DNA from: Paramecium tetraurelia
Taxonomy: Eukaryota > Ciliophora > Oligohymenophorea > Peniculida > Parameciidae
Assembly (NCBI RefSeq): GCF_000165425.1
Contig: NW_001799033.1
Span: 562,611 to 626,610 of the forward strand
Direction: 5' to 3'
Length of the DNA stretch: 64,000 nucleotides
The notes under the pieces are model-generated. The model was not told where the DNA came from, ran no database searches, and saw nothing but the letters and a program-made list of their open reading frames with translations. Below are positions 59,426 to 64,000 of the stretch, piece by piece; positions within the stretch are counted from its first letter, which is position 1, and every line of letters begins with the position of its first letter. The position numbers and the translations under genes are program-made.

Positions 59426-62400
59426 TCAAATTAAAATCATTTTAACAGTTGTTCTTCCTCTTTATTCCTAAAATATTATACTACATTAGTAAGATTAAAC
59501 GTGTTTTTTAATTATTTCTGTTACTATGCTTATTTTATAACCTATAAGAATGTCATTCCAGTTGATTTTTTGTTAGGTTGAGGCTTAATAAGATAAAATC
59601 TGTACCATAGTAAGAATAGGTTGAACAACAATCGTGTTGAGTTGCTCTTCTAATAATTTTTCTTCTTATTAAGGCGTTATTTTTTCAGTATTATCCTCCT
59701 CTAAATCTGGGTTTGGTTGTTTAATTACTTGACCATAGGTTTTTTACATGCACTTATCAAAATCAGAAAGATCATCAGATTCACGAAATTATGCCTTTAT
59801 AATCTCGCCCAATCTAATATAAATGAGGAATGTTAGTGCATCTAATTTCTTAAACAGGGGTTATTGTCTTCTATCATCAATTGTGATCTAATCATTAGTT
59901 CTTATCAAAGATAATTTTTCAGCACACCTAGCTAAAGCCTCTAAGAATTCATAAAATTCCATTTAGAAATGTTTAAGTAAGTAAAGTTCATCAACTGATG
60001 TCTACATAGCCAGCAAGTATGCAAGATAAGCATCTCTTTCAACAAAAATATCACAATACAAATCGCATTTGTTTAATAAATCTCTGAAATCTTTAAATTA
60101 AAGCCATATGTGTTTATAATACTTTTATTTAGAATTTAATTTTGATGTGTATTTGAATAGTAATTTTAACATTGGCAATCTATCTTCTAATAGAATATTT
60201 AAATAATGAATTACTTAATAAAATGTCACATTATTCATTCCAATATCTCATGTCCCTCCAATCTTGACTACGGTCAATTTCTTATAGTTTTTATTTGATT
60301 CCATCTTCTTCAAACATTTTTCTCAAACTCTCTTTAATTGTTTTGCAAATTTATGTTCTCAAATATTTATCAATAGCAATTCTAACTAATACTTCCATTA
60401 GCTGGTATCTTACTAGAGCTTTCTCGTAAACATTAGGATAATTGATATCTTTAACATTTGAAGTGGCAATAAAATTTAAATCAATATCCCCAGATCTAAA
60501 TTTTTCAGAAATAACTCCTGTTGTTGATAAAAAATCAGAGAAGGCATTAGATGAAATACAAGGAATCGTGGCCCCGATAAGAGTAGATGCTAAAAATTTA
60601 TAAGCTGCAAAAATGTAAGGATAATACTCTCTCATAATTTCTTTGACTTCATTATATTCAATTGGATCTTTAATAATTTTATTAATTTTTGAACTTCCAT
60701 AATCATATTCAAAGCATTCATCAATTAATTCATCATTATCAGGTTAATAGTTTTTAAAAATAGAAATTTCATAACTCCAAAATTTTTCAGTTTTTGTAAG
60801 AAATTAAGTTAAATCAAAAGTCTTTTCTTCTTCTCTTGGTTTGCTAAAGATTTTCGCAAAATATCTATCCATAATTGATTACTTATCATCCGTAAATAAT
60901 TCATTGACAAATCCCATTTTATTTCCTTCAATTAAGATATCTCCATTATATAAAAATGATTGTTTAGTTGAATATAAAGGGTCATCCTGAGGAGTTTAAG
61001 TAATTAACTAATTTTTAGCTGTAGTTTAAATTCCAAGCACAGGATTGCTAAAAAAATAAGTGACTTTGAAATTTGGAGGACACATTCTATAAACAGAATA
61101 TTCTCCATTATGAAGTGTCATTAGAACTGGTTTGTAATTTTCAAAATTTAAGTGTACAAATATTGGATCGTTGTTCATTCCACCTGATTTACCAGGAGTC
61201 CAAGTGAATTTCACTTCCTACCACCCATCACATATCCAACAAGCATCTAATTCACTATCAGTATCATAATTTTATTTGATTGGCTTCATTCCTTAAATTC
61301 TTCGAAATCGAAAATTTCTATATAATTCTGAATCAGTTTTTAGATCTTTTATTCTTTTTTTTTAATACTATTAGTGTTATTGTTGTTCTTATATCTGTAT
61401 TTCTGGACTTTAATAATCATCTACTAATTTTAAAGTTGTTTATGGGTTTTTTTAACACTCTTCGATTTTTCTTTGAATATCTGTAGCTTCTTAAATTCTA
61501 TCTCTTAAGTGTCCAGTAGAATCAACTGAATATTTTGGGCAATTCCCTTAATAATGAAATCCATATATATTCTAATTTTATTCTAATGCTTTTTTAATTT
61601 CGATTGATTATTCCTCATTAAAACCATTATATGAAATGTCTATATGCATAAGTTCTGGATACTATTTAATAATAACTTTGGCCATTTATTAAGAACATTC
61701 TATAGAGGCTGTTCGGTTATATGAAATATCAAAGACCTTGACGCTAGAATTTTTATACAATGCTTTCCAAATATTAACAGCTCCAACACTATTTATTGAA
61801 TTAAAATGAAGATATAATTCAAATAGAACTTGTGTTTTCTTTAGATAGTTGGCCAGTTCAACACAACAATGCTCTGTTAAATTATTTTTAGATAAATTTA
61901 AATATAACAAATAATCGTGATCTTGAACTGCCTAACATAATGCATTACTTCCTATGTCACCTATTCGATTGTTTTCTAAATTAACTTTCTTTATTTATGA
62001 GTTTTAAATATATTTTGATAACAATTAGCAAGATTTTGAATCTAATCCATTATTCATTAAATCTAATTCCTACAAATGTTATGGGAATGACTTAGTCAAT
62101 TGTTAAATTCTAATAAAATATGTTAATTGGTGAATACTTTAATGAATTCAGTTTATTGTGGTTCAACTTCAGATGTGTTAAAGTCTTACATTATTAAGTC
62201 TTGAGTGCATCAGAAAATACTTTAACTTATTAAGGGGATCTTATTTGTGCTTATGCATTGGCTAGTTGAATGTGGTTGCATTATTATACTAGTCCTAGAC
62301 CGCTTTAAAATATTTGCTATTGGTGCGAGCTTTTATTCAATTGCATATACAAATTTGGAGTTTATTTATAAAATTGAGCATAATCATCCAATTTGTTAAA

Positions 62401-62987
62401 TTGTTTGATGGTCTTTCTGAAATCTTCTTAAGAGACTTTATTCAAATTTTTACTAATATAAAATAATATCAGCTTATTACTTTGCTAATCGAAATTTCCT
62501 CAAATATTTACCTCTATCTGTATGTAATTCTTGATTGATATCTCCTTTATATTCTAGTTATTACATATATAGCTATTTTTATTCATCATATCTTTAATTA
62601 TTCTTAAGATGAGATGGGTTAGATTTATGATGATGATGTTGATGCTTTTTAATTAAATTCATTCTTTGAGGACTGTAATCTTGATATGAAAACTATTTCA
62701 TCGAGTTTGCGTGTGCCTCATCATTTTGTCTTTCAATTTCTAATTAATCATTCTCCATCATAACATCATACTATTCGGGTTTGTAATTATCAATTAATTC
62801 TCTAATCATTTTATCTTCCTCTTATTCATTTAATCTCTCTAGAATACTCTTTTAGGGAGGCTGAGGAGTTGATATTCTATTGATAGTTATAATATTGAAA
62901 CTGTTAACGGATGGGTATTTCAGTCATTCTTGTTATGTTCTAGTATCTTTCAAATGTGAGTGGCATTTTAATTTTTTCGATATCCAT
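59426..62987 (-). CDS. leucine-rich-repeat protein with C-terminal ciliate-type domain
   Basis: About 1151 aa with introns 62877-62901, 62453-62480, 62110-62137 and 60247-60271 (and perhaps 62485-62511). N-terminal 170 residues are Gln/His-rich. LRRs follow: LKLNHNKLNSLK, LQELDLMNNGLDSKSC, KVNLENNRIGDIGSN, LYLNLSKNNLTEHC, ELYLHFNSINSVG, VFDISYNRTASIECS, HIDISYNGFNEEQ - the RNI-type pattern of NLR/RanGAP-like proteins. Then a domain with WICDGWQEVKFTWTPGKSGG, VHLNFENYKP and MCPPNFKVTYFFSNP, seen in large ciliate LRR proteins, and 400 residues of helices. The frame runs unbroken from the LRR into this domain, so it is one gene. Function unknown; scaffold or ciliary role possible. Confidence 0.75.
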
Positions 62988-63253
62988 AATGCATTAAACT
63001 TTAGGAGATGTTGATAATCTATTTAAACTATTCAAAGTTGTTCTTTATGATTAAGATGTCGAAACTAAATTATTTTCTCAAAATTTACATACAAGTTCTT
63101 TTAACCTTTTCTTTCATAGGTGTGTTCTTTTTCATCTCCTCCTCTTTCTTGATTTCTTTCAATCTTTCCAAAAGCTTCTCTTTTGTATTGAATATTTTTA
63201 GTTTCTCAAATAACATAATTTAATTGTTATTTTTAATATAATCGATTTCAACC

Positions 63254-64000
63254 ATGAATTCAAACTTCTTACCAAGATTTCGATACATGGATCAACTACA
63301 AAGATGTAAATCATACTAATATGAAAGTCATATAAATCACAAGAAATACATCAAAATCAGAGCTAATCTCATTTAATACTTAATACAAAAGTTTATATAA
63401 GATAAAACCTATTACCTACTAACTTCCTGGCTTCTACAATTACATAAAATAAGAAATTGTAATCATTTTTCTCATATAGATTTAAGGAGACATAGAATCT
63501 TTAAACAAGGCATCCACTCACTATTTCAGCAAGGAAGGCAAACTTATTAGACCGATGTTAAATTTATTATATGCCAATCATATTGAAAAAAACAGTTAAC
63601 ATACAGAATAGTAAAGAATCTGGGCTGCAGTGATAGAAATTCTACATGTAGCCAGTCTAGTTCATGATGACATCTTAGATGCATCAGATACAAGAAGGGG
63701 AATCCCTTCATCTCACACAATATTTGGCAAACACAGAGCTACATTTTCAGCTAACTATTTAATTGGAAGAGCGTAATAATAATTATAAAAATATTAGTGG
63801 TCGAAAAATTTCTGAATTAGATGACATCAGAATGTTCCAAATCTATTCACAAATTATGGACAACTTAACTAATGGTGAATATTTATAAGCTATGAAATAA
63901 AAGAGTTTTCATAACTTTGAGATCACTCTTCAAAATTACATGATTAAAACCTATTACAAGACAGCAGCATTGATTGCGAATAGTTTATAAGGAGTGTGCT
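63254..64000 (+). CDS. polyprenyl diphosphate synthase (5' part, cut by window end)
   Basis: Introns 63306-63327, 63459-63479 and 63773-63797. N-terminus is basic and Arg/Ser-rich, typical of a mitochondrial presequence. Synthase motifs: KEGKLIRPMLNLLYA (FPP/long-chain IPP binding), first Asp-rich motif LVHDDILDASDTRRG (DDxxD...RRG), and TYYKTAALIANS. This is the trans-prenyl chain elongating enzyme (PDSS1/COQ1-like) making the ubiquinone side chain. The second Asp motif lies beyond position 64000. Start set at the ATG before the presequence. Confidence 0.9.

Noticed and set aside
60351-61214. Separate small minus-strand genes at 60351-60635, 61026-61214 and 61689-61910
   Set aside because: All are pieces of the one LRR gene, broken only because a standard-code reading stops at TAA and TAG.
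1-64000. CRISPR array, insertion sequences, phage or bacterial features
   Set aside because: No repeat-spacer structure, transposase or Shine-Dalgarno signals; the genome is eukaryotic.
1-64000. Mitochondrial origin or a micronuclear segment with internal eliminated sequences
   Set aside because: Nuclear gene content with cytosolic and organelle-targeted proteins; the genes are not cut by TA-bounded insertions.

Overview
The window reads as macronuclear DNA of a Paramecium-type ciliate. Three things show this. Long conserved reading frames run through TAA and TAG, which must mean Gln, and end only at TGA. Nearly every gene is cut by tiny GT-AG introns; about 57 were placed, most of 20-31 nt. 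The DNA is very AT-rich with genes packed head to tail, some convergent pairs ending 11-14 bp apart. Species is an inference; the P. tetraurelia group is likeliest. Standard-code ORFs are mostly fragments. I rebuilt genes by following the ciliate frame and testing that the spliced length is a multiple of three.

Layout. 0-9 kb: a GSK3-type kinase (with upstream exons cut by the window edge), a C2HC zinc-finger protein, an ARMC9-like basal-body protein, a RING protein, a small ORF and an eIF4A helicase. 8.8-18.2 kb: a MORN protein, a SET-domain methyltransferase, a type I membrane protein, an IQ-MORN gene with one frameshift, and a ciliate multi-pass/coiled-coil membrane protein. 18.3-27.1 kb: an intronless 1905-residue DEAH helicase fused to an RBR ubiquitin ligase, two small MG-starting proteins (one a Ulp1-like fold lacking catalytic residues) and a coiled-coil protein. 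27.3-37.2 kb: a hybrid histidine kinase, a decayed piece of a second one, an EF-hand protein, coiled-coil proteins and a Myb protein.

37.4-47.7 kb: a Kelch-EGF receptor-like protein, a half-size ABCA transporter, three tandem paralogs of an unrecognised Cys-motif family, and WRAP73. 47.8-52.0 kb: small proteins (one resembling a ciliary tubule protein), a RabGAP and a derlin. 52.1-56.2 kb: a tRNA-Leu-like gene, a Piwi pseudogene and a membrane-anchored cathepsin-B-like protein without its catalytic dyad. 56.2-64 kb: two hypotheticals, a truncated hemoglobin, a large leucine-rich-repeat protein and the start of a polyprenyl diphosphate synthase.

The genes do not form a pathway. Several (ARMC9, WRAP73, MORN and coiled-coil proteins) fit the cilium/basal-body content of a ciliate. 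The best leads for something undescribed are the tandem RRxSCxCxxCG family, the two independent pseudo-proteases, the eroded Piwi gene and the histidine-kinase relic.
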